DNA of 64,000 nt, from positions 2,728,001 to 2,792,000 of the forward strand of contig NZ_CP176366.1 of assembly GCF_046244385.1 (NCBI RefSeq). The letters run 5' to 3'. The notes beneath the pieces were generated by a model. The model was not told the DNA's origin. It searched no databases and saw only the letters and a list, made by a program, of their open reading frames with translations. Below are positions 35,437 through 45,139 of the stretch, in pieces (the stretch's first letter is position 1; each line of letters opens with the position of its first letter). The position numbers were made by a program, and so were the translations under genes. The stretch is from Methanospirillum stamsii (GTDB lineage Archaea; Halobacteriota; Methanomicrobia; Methanomicrobiales; Methanospirillaceae).

Positions 35437-36888
35437 TCAGGGGAGTTCTTCTACCTTTATCATATTTGTTCTTCCTTCTTTTCCGGAAAAGTTCCCTGCA
35501 ATAATTACCAGTTGTTCTTTTGATGAAGCAATCCCGGTCTGTCTGGCAATGGCAATTGAGGTACTGAAGAGTTCATCCGCTGATTCTATCGGTTTTGAAA
35601 CGACGGGCTGGACTCCCCATCGTAAAAGAAGTCGTCGTGCAACAAGGGGGTCAGGAGTTAGTGCCAGGATTGGTGCTCTTGGTCTGCACCGTGATACCCG
35701 TTCAGCAGTAAGTCCGGACCTGGTATATGCAACAATTGCCGGACTACATAGTTCTTCAGCGATATAGCAGGCACGATAACTGATGATATCTTCCACACTT
35801 TTTTCGTGCCAGCCTTCACGTTCATTGAGCATCCGGAGGTACGGCAGGTGTTTCTCGGTCTCATTTGCGATTCTGCTCATCATGAAGACCGCCTGACCGG
35901 GATTCTTTCCAACCGATGTCTCTGCAGAGAGCATGGTCGCGTCACTTCCATCGACAATAGCATTGGCTACATCGGTCACTTCTGCTCGGGTAGGCCGACC
36001 CCTGCTGACCATTGACTCAAGCATTTCTGTCGCGGTAATAACCGGAATCCCTCCAATGTTGCATGTTCGAATGATTCGTTTCTGGATATCCGGAACCTGC
36101 TCTATTGGAAGTTCCACTCCGAGATCCCCCCGGGCAACCATCACGCCGTCTGCCTCAGCAATGATCTCCGAAAGCCCTTCTACTGCCCGGACACATTCAA
36201 TTTTTGCAATTAACGGGATATTATCAATTCCTGCAGAACTCAGGAGGTGGCGGGCAGCCCTGATATCATCAGCTGAACCAACAAAAGAAAGAGCGATATA
36301 GTCTGGCTCCATGCTGATACCCCGCCTGAGTGATTCCTGAAACATGGGGCTTGCATAGGGAATACTGGGTCTTCTTCCCGGAATAACAACTCCCATTCCT
36401 TCCCTGATGGTGCCTCCGGAAACTACGGTTGTGAGCATCGGAGGGCCTGGTTTTATCACTTGGAGGGTGACCGCACCATCTCCAACCAGAATAGTGTCAC
36501 CTGCACAGATTGTGGGTATACAATTTTCCGGGTAGACATGGATTGCCCCGGCCATCTTTGTATCCGCTGTTATCTGGATACTGTCACCAGTCCTGACCTC
36601 CCGGGGAGGTGACCCATAGAGCACCCTGAGCTTTGGTCCGGGGATGTCAACCAATATGCCAATCTCCCGGTTCATTTCTTTAGCAACAGACCGGACTTTC
36701 ATAACCGTTTCCCTGTGCCATGATTCTTCTCCATGAGAGAGATTTAGCCGTGCAATGTCCATTCCGGAGGCTATCATCTCTTTAATTATTCGTGGATTAT
36801 CTGAAGCAGGACCAAGGGTTGCAATTATCTTTGTCCTTCGAAGAATAGATGAAAAAAGAAAATCAGGGGGGTAATGATCACTATTCAT
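35437..36888 (-). CDS. pyk: Pyruvate kinase
   Basis: A 483-residue enzyme that makes pyruvate and ATP from phosphoenolpyruvate and ADP. Present are RRTKIIATLGPASDN, ARLNLSHGEESWHRET, the active-site region IPLIAKIECVRAVEG with GVMVARGDLGVELP, and VITATEMLESMVSRG. The C-domain (about 350-480) is complete. The open frame begins at 36978, but ATG 36888 gives the usual N-terminus. It ends 11 bases from the convergent small gene. Confidence 0.93.
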   Translation of the reverse strand: MNSDHYPPDFLFSSILRRTKIIATLGPASDNPRIIKEMIASGMDIARLNLSHGEESWHRETVMKVRSVAKEMNREIGILVDIPGPKLRVLYGSPPREVRTGDSIQITADTKMAGAIHVYPENCIPTICAGDTILVGDGAVTLQVIKPGPPMLTTVVSGGTIREGMGVVIPGRRPSIPYASPMFQESLRRGISMEPDYIALSFVGSADDIRAARHLLSSAGIDNIPLIAKIECVRAVEGLSEIIAEADGVMVARGDLGVELPIEQVPDIQKRIIRTCNIGGIPVITATEMLESMVSRGRPTRAEVTDVANAIVDGSDATMLSAETSVGKNPGQAVFMMSRIANETEKHLPYLRMLNEREGWHEKSVEDIISYRACYIAEELCSPAIVAYTRSGLTAERVSRCRPRAPILALTPDPLVARRLLLRWGVQPVVSKPIESADELFSTSIAIARQTGIASSKEQLVIIAGNFSGKEGRTNMIKVEELP

Positions 36889-36979
36889 TCTGATGAAATA
36901 TGATCCTGAGGACAATAAAAAAGTATAGTGCTTACCATGTCGTTTGAAGGTTCTGAAAAAAAAATGTGGATGAGTCAAA

Positions 36980-37005
36980 CATTCAATTTTTTAGCAAACT
37001 GAATG
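36980..37005. promoter_or_regulatory. Inverted repeat over the feoA-dtxR start codon
   Basis: CATTCA (36980-36985) and TGAATG (37000-37005) form an inverted repeat that includes the ATG of the DtxR-FeoA gene. Such a site could let the regulator control its own operon; only the repeat itself is seen. Confidence 0.25.
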
Positions 37006-37689
37006 AGTACAGTATCGAGCACTATAAACCGGTTTATCAATAATTATTTAACGCGAATGGATACTGCTGAACGGGAAGATACCCTGCTTTCACTGATGCG
37101 TCTTTTTGAACGAACCAAAGAGAGTTCCTGCTCTTCTGATCTGGCTAATCAGGCCGGGATTCCTGTTCAGAATATGGAGCAATTTCTGTATCTTCTCATT
37201 GAATCCGGTGATGTAGAAAAAGATGAAAATGGCCGGTATTTTTTGACCAATAAAGGCCTTCATGCTGCAAAAACTGTGATGCGCAGGCATCATGTCCTTG
37301 AAACATTTCTCCAGGAAATGCTGGGGATGGATCATGAAAAGGCACATGAACAGGCCTGCACCATGGAACATCATACATCGGATGATACGATAAACCGGCT
37401 CAGGCAATTCCTCCGGAAAGGCCGGGATTGTCCGGGGTCGTGCCAGGTCCATCACCGTCATCATACCTGCACAACTCTTGCCGATTGCAGACAGGGCGAA
37501 CATGTGACAATTACAGCCATCAAAGGATGCGGACGGGCATTACGACTGGCTGACTTAGGTCTAATTCCCGGACAGGAGGTTCAAGTTCTTGAGCGAATGG
37601 CTGATACGATGCTCATCAGGGTGAAAGATTGCGATATTGCCATTAGTCCTGAAATTGCCCGTACAGTCCTGGTCGGGGTGGACCAGTGA
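37003..37689 (+). CDS. DtxR-type metal regulator fused to FeoA domain
   Basis: A 228-residue protein. Residues 15-75 form a winged helix of the DtxR/MntR type (SSCSSDLANQAGIPVQNMEQ is the recognition region). Residues 85-145 are the metal-binding dimerisation domain with HEQACTMEHHTSDD; a histidine/cysteine-rich stretch CPGSCQVHHRHHTCTTLADC follows. Residues 160-228 are an FeoA-like SH3 domain (GEHVTITAIKGCGRALRLAD). It probably senses Fe2+ and controls, or directly docks onto, FeoB, whose GTG start overlaps its stop by four bases. Confidence 0.85.
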   Translation: MSTVSSTINRFINNYLTRMDTAEREDTLLSLMRLFERTKESSCSSDLANQAGIPVQNMEQFLYLLIESGDVEKDENGRYFLTNKGLHAAKTVMRRHHVLETFLQEMLGMDHEKAHEQACTMEHHTSDDTINRLRQFLRKGRDCPGSCQVHHRHHTCTTLADCRQGEHVTITAIKGCGRALRLADLGLIPGQEVQVLERMADTMLIRVKDCDIAISPEIARTVLVGVDQ

Positions 37690-39542
37690 AGATTGGGCTT
37701 ATTGGAAATCCGAATGTTGGAAAATCCCTGATATTCTCCCATCTTACCGGAATTGGTGTTGAGGTTAGTAACTATCCGGGAACTACGGTTGATATCCTCT
37801 CCGGTGTATCCTGTATCAACCGCCTTCCGGTGGAGATCACCGATCTTCCGGGTATATATTCTCTTGACGGTGAAAGCGATGAAGAACGACTGGTAAGAGA
37901 TCTGGTGACTTCCCGGTCATTTGATGTCCTGGTTATGGTTCTTGATGCCGCTCACCTGGAACGAAATCTGTATCTCTTTCTGCAGGTTTTAGAACATCAG
38001 GTTCCGATGATTGCAGTTCTGAACATGGCAGATGAGGCAGAAGAGCAGGGAATTTCCATTAATACTCAGGCTTTTTCTGATATCTGCGGGGTTCCCGTGC
38101 TCCTTACTGCTGCAACTATCGGAAAAAACCTGCCTGAAATAATTCCTCTTGCTCTGGAAAAAGCGGCAATCGGACATTTTCAGGTCTCATATGACCGGCA
38201 CATTGAAGCTGCAATCCGGACATTGGGGCGATTATCCGGGGCAGACCGGATATCTGTTCTTCTGGCACTTCAGGGAATTGGAACTGATGTATTACTGCTG
38301 GAAGGGGCGGCAACCATCGCCAAAGAGATTGAAGAAGAACACCAGATGCCGGTATCACGAATTCTTGCAGGAAACAGGCATCATGCTGCAACAGAACTCA
38401 GCAAGCAGGTCATAACTCGTGCGCCGGTAAAAGAATCGCGCGGACCTGACCGGTGGCTGCTCCGTCCATTCCCCGGAGTCCTGATAATGGCCGGGGTTCT
38501 TATCTCATTGCTTTTGTGTGTCTTCATGGTAGGTTCTTTTTTTGAAGAACTCATCGTGGAAGGATTTGATCTCTTTATCATCGAACCACTCAAGGCCGCA
38601 GGTTTTGACCCCCTGGTCTATGAGTTGCTCTTCTCCTTTTTTATTGCCATTCAGGCTGGACTTGGTATTGCATTTCCTTTTGTCTTTACGTTCTACCTTC
38701 TCATGTCGGTAGTGGAAGATACCGGATACATGAGCCGGATTGCATTCCTTGCCGATCGTATTATGCACCGGTTTGGTCTTCACGGGCAGGCGATAATTCC
38801 CATGGTTCTCGGTCTTGGTTGTAATGTTCCGGCGGTTATGGCAATACGCCAGATAGGGACGAAACGTGAGCGGTATATTGCAGCATTTCTGATAACCATG
38901 GTTCCGTGTTCTGCAAGGACGGTAATTATTGCCGGAATTGTTGCGGTTTTTGTCGGGATTTATGCTGCACTTTCGATTTATCTGATAATATTCGTACTCA
39001 TCCTTCTTACCGGAATATTTCTTTCACGGGTGACTACCGGCAGTCAGCTTGGCATGGTCCTGGAAGTTCCTCCCCTTCGTATTCCCTCACCTGGTATGGT
39101 TCTTACCCGTGCATGGATTCATATCCGTGAATTTCTTGTGATTGCAATGCCGCTCCTCATCGTCAGCAGTGTAATCCTTGGATTGCTTGGATTTTATGGA
39201 ATCCTGGATGTCATTGAACTGTATACTGCACCGGTTATGGAAGGACTGCTTGGTCTTCCGACCTTTGCCTCGACGTCACTTCTTTTTGGTATCCTTCGAA
39301 AAGAGATGGCATTTGAAACCCTTGTTGTTCTTGCCGGAACTGCAAATCTGACTGAGGTCATGACGACTCTTCAGCTCTATATCTTTGCCCTGGTAAGCAC
39401 CCTTTTTGTTCCCTGTATCTCAACGATTGCTGTTTTATACCGGGAACAGGGTCTAAAAACAGCGGTCCTGATATCAATTTATACCGTTTTACTCGGACTT
39501 GTTGCGGGAATCCTGATTAATTATGTATTCAGGGTCATGTAA
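37686..39542 (+). CDS. feoB: Ferrous iron transporter FeoB
   Basis: A 618-residue membrane GTPase for Fe2+ uptake. The G-domain shows G1 GNPNVGKS, G3 DLPGIYSL and G4 NMADE near the N-terminus; a GDI-like linker follows to residue about 260; then Gate domains and about eight to ten membrane segments, with GFYGILDVIELYTAP and VEDTGYMSRIAFLADRIMHR as family sequences. It is slightly shorter than bacterial FeoB. GTG start, coupled to the DtxR-FeoA gene. Confidence 0.93.
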   Translation: MKIGLIGNPNVGKSLIFSHLTGIGVEVSNYPGTTVDILSGVSCINRLPVEITDLPGIYSLDGESDEERLVRDLVTSRSFDVLVMVLDAAHLERNLYLFLQVLEHQVPMIAVLNMADEAEEQGISINTQAFSDICGVPVLLTAATIGKNLPEIIPLALEKAAIGHFQVSYDRHIEAAIRTLGRLSGADRISVLLALQGIGTDVLLLEGAATIAKEIEEEHQMPVSRILAGNRHHAATELSKQVITRAPVKESRGPDRWLLRPFPGVLIMAGVLISLLLCVFMVGSFFEELIVEGFDLFIIEPLKAAGFDPLVYELLFSFFIAIQAGLGIAFPFVFTFYLLMSVVEDTGYMSRIAFLADRIMHRFGLHGQAIIPMVLGLGCNVPAVMAIRQIGTKRERYIAAFLITMVPCSARTVIIAGIVAVFVGIYAALSIYLIIFVLILLTGIFLSRVTTGSQLGMVLEVPPLRIPSPGMVLTRAWIHIREFLVIAMPLLIVSSVILGLLGFYGILDVIELYTAPVMEGLLGLPTFASTSLLFGILRKEMAFETLVVLAGTANLTEVMTTLQLYIFALVSTLFVPCISTIAVLYREQGLKTAVLISIYTVLLGLVAGILINYVFRVM

Positions 39543-39579
39543 CTGAAGTGTTTATTCCAGAAGATCGAAAGAGTATAAT

Positions 39580-40998
39580 ATGGATTCCCATCCCCTGATT
39601 CTTGGTGGAAACTGTAAAAAAACAGCCAATCTTAAAGAGGTACATAATCCCTACACCGGCCAGGTATGTGGCATTGTCTCGATGGCAGGAAGGGATGAAG
39701 TTCTTGAAGCGCTCATGATTGCTGAAAAGGGAGCTACAGTGATGGCCCGCCTTCCTTCTCATGCACGGGCTGCAATACTTCATCGACTGGCCGATTTGAT
39801 GCAGGAAGAGGCTGAAGAACTTACTTCAATCATTATTAAAGAAGGGGGAAAAGTCAGAAAATATGCAGTCGCAGAAGTTTCACGGGCCATCGGAACCATC
39901 AGAATATCTGCAGAGGAAGCTGTCCGGATATCCGGGTCCATGGTTCCGATGGATGGGTATCCTGCAGGGGAAGGACACCTGGCATTTTCTATACGTGTTC
40001 CTGTTGGGATAGTACTCGCGATAACTCCCTTTAATCTACCGCTAAATCAGATCTGTCATAAAGCAGGGCCTGCAATTGCTGCCGGAAATTCATGTATTAT
40101 CAAGCCGTCGTCAGCAACTCCGATGACTGCCCTGAAATTTGGCGAACTGTTTCTAAAAGCCGGGCTTCCAAAAGAGGCAATGAGTGTACTTCCCTGCCAG
40201 TCTGATATCGCAGAACTGTTAGCGGTTCATAGAAGGATTGGTGCATTAAGTTTCACCGGCAGTCCGGAAGTCGGCTGGCATCTTCGTCAGGTGACCAAAG
40301 CCGGAAGGATCACTCTTGAACTGGGAGGCAATGCTGCTGTAATTGTTCATGATGATGCGGATATTAAGACTGCTGCAGGGCGGATTGTTGAGGGCGCATT
40401 TTCACATGCCGGTCAGGTGTGTATCTCTGTCCAGCGTGTTTTCGTTCAGCAAAAGGTCTATGATTCTCTTGTCCGGGAGATTGAATCACGGTGTAATGCC
40501 CTCAAAATTGATGATCCTGAAAACATCGAAACCGACATCGGTCCGATGATTCATGAAGACAAGGCAAGCCAGGCGCTTTCCCGTATTTCCGAAGCAGTAG
40601 CAAAAGGGGCAAAACTGGTCTGTGGGGGGAGATGTGAGGGAGCAGTTCTCTATCCAACAGTCCTTGTTGATACCACTCCTGATATGACCATTAATTGTGA
40701 CGAGGTTTTTGCCCCGGTTGTAACAGTTACTCCCTATGAAACATTTGAAGAAGCTATTGAGATGGTGAATAATTCAAAATACGGGCTTCAGGCAGGAGTG
40801 TTTACCTCAGACATTAAAAGAGCTGTTTATGCGGCCTCCTCAATAGAGTGTGGTGCAGTTGTTATCGGGGACATACCGACGTACAGGATTGACAGTATGC
40901 CGTATGGAGGCGTGAAAGCTTCCGGAATCGGAAGAGAGGGCCCTTTTTATGCTATCCGGGAGATGACCGAAGAGAGACTTATAATCATTAAGGCTTGA
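39580..40998 (+). CDS. NAD(P)-dependent aldehyde dehydrogenase, lactaldehyde type
   Basis: A 472-residue aldehyde dehydrogenase. It has LAITPFNLPLNQICHKAGPA, the glutamate in ITLELGGNAAV and the catalytic cysteine in HAGQVCISVQRVF. The overall pattern resembles the archaeal lactaldehyde dehydrogenase CofA, which makes lactate for coenzyme F420 in some methanogens; other aldehyde substrates are possible. It starts 37 bases after feoB. Confidence 0.85.
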   Translation: MDSHPLILGGNCKKTANLKEVHNPYTGQVCGIVSMAGRDEVLEALMIAEKGATVMARLPSHARAAILHRLADLMQEEAEELTSIIIKEGGKVRKYAVAEVSRAIGTIRISAEEAVRISGSMVPMDGYPAGEGHLAFSIRVPVGIVLAITPFNLPLNQICHKAGPAIAAGNSCIIKPSSATPMTALKFGELFLKAGLPKEAMSVLPCQSDIAELLAVHRRIGALSFTGSPEVGWHLRQVTKAGRITLELGGNAAVIVHDDADIKTAAGRIVEGAFSHAGQVCISVQRVFVQQKVYDSLVREIESRCNALKIDDPENIETDIGPMIHEDKASQALSRISEAVAKGAKLVCGGRCEGAVLYPTVLVDTTPDMTINCDEVFAPVVTVTPYETFEEAIEMVNNSKYGLQAGVFTSDIKRAVYAASSIECGAVVIGDIPTYRIDSMPYGGVKASGIGREGPFYAIREMTEERLIIIKA

Positions 40999-41107
40999 AT
41001 TTTTTGCATAAGAAACCAGAGGACATAAATTCCTTTACTGAAATATTCTGGTATATCAGTACTCGGTGAGAACCCGTTCTCCAAATACAATACTGTAGGA
41101 AGCATTC

Positions 41108-42142
41108 ATGAAGATTGACAAAAAGTTGTTGTTGATTATTACTTTTGTCGGAGCATTGGTGGTTCTTCTTCTGGTGTTTTTCCTAACCACCGGGTTTTCT
41201 CCAGGTATCAAGGATTATATCAGTGCGGTTTATTTTGCAATATGGATAACGGCAGCCATGGGAATGTGGCTGTATGGGATCCAGCCATATTTAGAGGACA
41301 GGAAAAAGGCAAAAGAGTCAAAGAAAGCTCCATCGGTGGCACAGAAAGTCGCTCCCATGCCCTCTCCGAAATCCGGTCTTCCCCTTCGTGACAGGATTCG
41401 TGAATATGTTACAGAACGACGGAAGGAAGAAGGATTACCTGTTCCTGAACCTCTTCTCCCGTCAAAGGCCGGTGGCGGGGCGGCTCCTGTAAAAACTGCA
41501 AAAGGTACGGGTAGTTCCTCTGGTGCTGCGATGGGTGCAGCGGCTGTATCCGGAGCTGTTGCCGGCGGAGCAGCTGCAGCTTCAGTTGGTGAGGGTGACC
41601 TGCCCCTGCCTGATGATTTTGACGAGGCCGGTGGCGGAGATGTCTTTGGAGATGAGTTTCCGGAAGAAGAGGGCGGTTCACTTCCGGGTCTTGGTGATGA
41701 GGAACTTGGTTCATTTGATGAAGAGGGTGGTGAGCCTTCCCTTCCTGGCCTTGGTGACGAGGATTTCGGGTCATTTGATGAGGGTGAGGGTGGCGAGTCT
41801 TCTCTTCCCGGTCTTGGTGATGAAGACCTTGGTTCATTTGATGAGACCGAAGTTGAAGAGGGCCCGTCAGCTGATACTGGTGGTCTTCCTGACTTTGAAG
41901 GGGATCTTGAATCAGATATTTCTGAATCTGATATCTCTGATTCAATGGATGATTTCTCCGAAGAAGAGTCCGGCTCTGATACCGATCTCCTGGCAGATGA
42001 TACCGGTGAAGGTGGGCTCTCCGAAGATGGTCTTCCTGACCTTGATATGCCTCTTGATGATGATATAATGGATGAAGATATGTCCAGCGATGATGAATTT
42101 TCAGATATTGAATTTGAAGATATCGAACCTGATGAAACCTGA
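41108..42142 (+). CDS. Membrane-anchored acidic repeat protein
   Basis: A 344-residue protein with two membrane segments near the N-terminus (about residues 7-30 and 40-60), a basic segment, an alanine/glycine-rich linker, then a strongly acidic tail. The tail contains three clear tandem copies of a roughly 20-residue unit, S-L-P-G-L-G-D-E-x-x-G-S-F-D-E, followed by more Asp/Ser-rich sequence. No family recognised. A long acidic cytosolic tail could bind basic proteins or ions. AGGAAG upstream of the ATG serves as ribosome binding site. Confidence 0.8.
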   Translation: MKIDKKLLLIITFVGALVVLLLVFFLTTGFSPGIKDYISAVYFAIWITAAMGMWLYGIQPYLEDRKKAKESKKAPSVAQKVAPMPSPKSGLPLRDRIREYVTERRKEEGLPVPEPLLPSKAGGGAAPVKTAKGTGSSSGAAMGAAAVSGAVAGGAAAASVGEGDLPLPDDFDEAGGGDVFGDEFPEEEGGSLPGLGDEELGSFDEEGGEPSLPGLGDEDFGSFDEGEGGESSLPGLGDEDLGSFDETEVEEGPSADTGGLPDFEGDLESDISESDISDSMDDFSEEESGSDTDLLADDTGEGGLSEDGLPDLDMPLDDDIMDEDMSSDDEFSDIEFEDIEPDET

Positions 42143-42198
42143 ATAGGGTAAACCCACCACAAACCCCTTTTTCTTATCGCTCATACCTGTGTAAACTG

Positions 42199-43128
42199 AT
42201 GAAATCATCTCTCTTCTCTCCTGTTCTCATTATCCGATTATTCCTTATTGGCACCGTTTTTTCCCTCTCGTCTTCTGTGGTATATGCAGGCTCTGTCGGA
42301 CCTGTTCTTGTGATATCAGATATTTCCGGAGATGAGGATGCTTTTTCAGGGTATCCTTATAACGGCTCAATCACTCTTGAAAATCAGGGAGATCAGACCT
42401 CGGGTGTGACAAAAGTTATCGTATTCCTGAAAAATTCTGAAACTGAAAAGAGTTACACCATTTATTCTGATCTCATTGATCCGATAAGGCCCAAAGAAGC
42501 CAGAACTCTTGACTTTGTTGGTACTGCAGACGAAGAAATAATTCCGGGAAAATACTACCTGCATGGGTATCTTCCTGAATCATCTATCCGAGAGCTTGAT
42601 AATACGAAAACACTTGCAAGAAATGTCCATCCGGTTCTGGTCACTCCAAAAGAGCTACCTGATAAGGATGTTCTCTTGCAGGATATCATCACAGCGATAA
42701 GTAACCAGACAAATGAGCAGCGGATGGTAAGCGGAATAAGTTCTCTTGAGTGGGATGACTCACTTGCTGAAATTGCCGATGGGTATGCAAAAGAAATTTC
42801 TGGTTCAACATTTCTCTCTCATACCGACTCATCCGGCAGGGGACCTTCAGAGCGTGCTGAGGAGGCAGGGTATCCGATAACAAAAGAGATAGAAGGTGGT
42901 GTCAGGATCGGGATCTCTGAAAATCTTGCATACATCGGGACCGGGATGGTTGCCGGAGTCGGGTACGTGGATCCGACAGATCCAACCGCCATTGCAAGAG
43001 CACTCATGGATGGCTGGATGAAGAGTCCGGGTCACCGTGAAAATATTCTTGATCCCTTATCTGACCGGTTCGGAGTTGGAATATTCTATCATGACGGGTA
43101 TTACTACGCGGTATCGAATTTCTGGTAA
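42199..43128 (+). CDS. Secreted CAP (SCP/PR1)-domain protein
   Basis: A 309-residue exported protein. The signal peptide spans residues 1-30 (ending VVYAG). An immunoglobulin-like CARDB-type domain (about 33-145, with NGSITLENQGDQTSG) precedes a CAP domain (about 155-309), whose conserved elements are STFLSHTDSSGRGPSER, ISENLAYIG and WMKSPGHRENILDPL. CAP domains in prokaryotes are thought to act in extracellular or cell-surface functions; the exact activity is unknown. The gene follows the acidic repeat protein after 56 bases. Confidence 0.85.
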   Translation: MKSSLFSPVLIIRLFLIGTVFSLSSSVVYAGSVGPVLVISDISGDEDAFSGYPYNGSITLENQGDQTSGVTKVIVFLKNSETEKSYTIYSDLIDPIRPKEARTLDFVGTADEEIIPGKYYLHGYLPESSIRELDNTKTLARNVHPVLVTPKELPDKDVLLQDIITAISNQTNEQRMVSGISSLEWDDSLAEIADGYAKEISGSTFLSHTDSSGRGPSERAEEAGYPITKEIEGGVRIGISENLAYIGTGMVAGVGYVDPTDPTAIARALMDGWMKSPGHRENILDPLSDRFGVGIFYHDGYYYAVSNFW

Positions 43129-43152
43129 TACCATAGTTGGGTTCATATCATA

Positions 43153-44253
43153 ATGTATAAAACGAATCCGGAAGACGCATATAATCAGGTGAACAGAGAA
43201 GGCACAAAACCTAAAGAGCCCGTGCATTCGTGGGAACTCCTACTTGAACCCGGAATTTCATGGATTGTCTGGCGCCAGGATAGTGACATTCTTTTCAGTC
43301 TTCCAGAAAATAATGGGAATTCTGTATCGGTATCAGAAGTAAAATCAATAGAATCAGTTTTTCCTCCTGACATCGCTTTTGTGGTGCATGAGGAAATCAG
43401 CAACGCTCAAGAGATGAATCCGGGACAGACCAGGACTATCTCCCTGGCTCTTCCCGGCTCTGATCATGGGTGGTCCGGAATCCTCTGCAGACTTGTGGAT
43501 GGAAGGTTTTTTCTTATCTGGTCAGGTCAGGCAGCCGAAGAATATGAACCTGAATTTTGTGATATCAATGAACATATCCGTTCAGAACGAGCGGTCAGAA
43601 AGGCGAATGAAAAACTGAATTTTTTTAACGGTATTGTACGCCATGACATTGCCAATCTCATCATGGGTATCACCGGATATCTAGATATTGTTAATGAACT
43701 AAATACCGATGAAGAAATCCGTCTTCTGGTCAAAAAAAGCCGGAATCTGAGTGAACGAGTCAGACGGGTCATTGAGCTTACCCGGAGTTACCAGGACTTT
43801 GGAACCCGTCCTCCCTCCTATATTGAGGCTGCACAGGTTGTCCTTCGGATATTGCATCGTCGTGAATTCTCAGGTATCATCGAAGCAGAAGTTGAGCTTC
43901 AGGATCTGTATGTCTATGTTGACCGGATGTTTGATGAGGTCATATACGAGATTGTCAGAAATAGTATTCAATATGGTGGAAACGGGGTCCGGATCCGGTT
44001 TTCTTGTGCTGCAGGTACGGAGGGAATTACCCTTATTATAGAAGATAACGGACCTGGAATCCATCCGGATGAGAAAGTCAGAATCTTTTCCCGGAATTAT
44101 GCAGACCGGAAGGGATATGGTCTTTATCTGGCGGCAGAGATTCTTGATGTCACCGGGGTAACAATAAAAGAAACCGGAGTCTTTGGAGAGGGAGTACGGT
44201 TTGAAATGTTCTTTCCAACCGATACCGCCCATTTTGGAAATAATTTTGTGTGA
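43153..44253 (+). CDS. Sensor histidine kinase
   Basis: A 366-residue soluble kinase. The first 150 residues are an unrecognised sensor region. The H-box is GIVRHDIANLIMGITGYL, then HATPase_c with N-box EVIYEIVRNSIQYGG, G1 IIEDNGPGI and G2 KGYGLYLAAEI. Signal unknown. It begins 24 bases after the CAP-domain gene, possibly in the same operon. Its stop abuts the stop of the HAD gene on the other strand. Confidence 0.85.
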   Translation: MYKTNPEDAYNQVNREGTKPKEPVHSWELLLEPGISWIVWRQDSDILFSLPENNGNSVSVSEVKSIESVFPPDIAFVVHEEISNAQEMNPGQTRTISLALPGSDHGWSGILCRLVDGRFFLIWSGQAAEEYEPEFCDINEHIRSERAVRKANEKLNFFNGIVRHDIANLIMGITGYLDIVNELNTDEEIRLLVKKSRNLSERVRRVIELTRSYQDFGTRPPSYIEAAQVVLRILHRREFSGIIEAEVELQDLYVYVDRMFDEVIYEIVRNSIQYGGNGVRIRFSCAAGTEGITLIIEDNGPGIHPDEKVRIFSRNYADRKGYGLYLAAEILDVTGVTIKETGVFGEGVRFEMFFPTDTAHFGNNFV

Positions 44254-44934
44254 TTATCCCACGATTCCAAGAAGGGGCAGGAGATCAGAAAACCGGTCGA
44301 TTACGTGCACTGGTTTTTCATTTAGCGAGTCACCAATCCAGTCTCCGTATCTTGCATGCACCGTGGTGTAGCCAAGTTCGTTTCCCGGAATCATTTCCCG
44401 GCGAATAGAATCTCCAACAAGCCAGATATCATCTTCCTGAATTTTCAGTTCCCTGATTGCATGAAGGAACGGGGTATGATCAGGTTTTCTTTTCCCGGTA
44501 ATGTCCGGTGTTATTAGTACCCGAAAATAATCTGCAAGGCCGCATCGGTCAAGTCTTTTCTTTGCCTGTCCGGTGGATGCATCGGTTACGATGGCCATGG
44601 GGATGCTTTTTTCATAGAGCGTTATGATAGCCTGGATAACTCCCGGATATGGGGTTACATGAGCAATTTTTGTCTCTTCAAAAAGTTTTACTGCATGGTC
44701 TGCCAGTTCCGGAGTAAATACTCCCCTGTCTTTCAGATAATCATGGATATGTAAGGAATCTTCAAATCCACGGACCGGACGTAAAAAATATTGAAAGAGA
44801 TCTTCAGGGTTGCCTGCGGCGAGGTACCTGATAACTGCGGTGCAGGCTGCATGTTTAGCATCGGTAAAGGTGCAGAGTGTATTGTCAAGGTCAAACAGGA
44901 TTGCATCCGGCATCTGGCCGGCTGGTTCTTTCAT
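44254..44934 (-). CDS. HAD-superfamily phosphatase
   Basis: A 226-residue haloacid dehalogenase-like hydrolase. Motif I is AILFDLDNTLCTF with both aspartates, motif II AIVTDAST, motif III lysine KRKPDHTPF and motif IV IWLVGDSIRREM. A helical cap lies between motifs I and II. It probably acts on a small phosphorylated metabolite (phosphoglycolate-type); substrate unknown. Confidence 0.88.
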   Translation of the reverse strand: MKEPAGQMPDAILFDLDNTLCTFTDAKHAACTAVIRYLAAGNPEDLFQYFLRPVRGFEDSLHIHDYLKDRGVFTPELADHAVKLFEETKIAHVTPYPGVIQAIITLYEKSIPMAIVTDASTGQAKKRLDRCGLADYFRVLITPDITGKRKPDHTPFLHAIRELKIQEDDIWLVGDSIRREMIPGNELGYTTVHARYGDWIGDSLNEKPVHVIDRFSDLLPLLGIVG

Positions 44935-45139
44935 CTTTCTTATTCTTTTTTTCTGATGTGAGATAGGGTTTCCCTGCAGGTCCCTTCGAGAGTCCGAATC
45001 ATGCGGGTATCCTTCTGTAAGGGTGTGTTATCCTGTCAATATAGGGGATATTATCGGTAAAACCATATTCAAGTATCACTCATATTTTCATTCGCGCAAA
45101 TATTTGTGGAGGTGTACGAGACTTACCATCTCGGCATAT

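Noticed and set aside
41230..42162. 310-codon open frame on the minus strand, serine/proline-rich
   Set aside because: Antisense shadow of the acidic repeat gene; the skewed codon composition of the Asp/Glu/Gly repeats keeps the opposite strand open.
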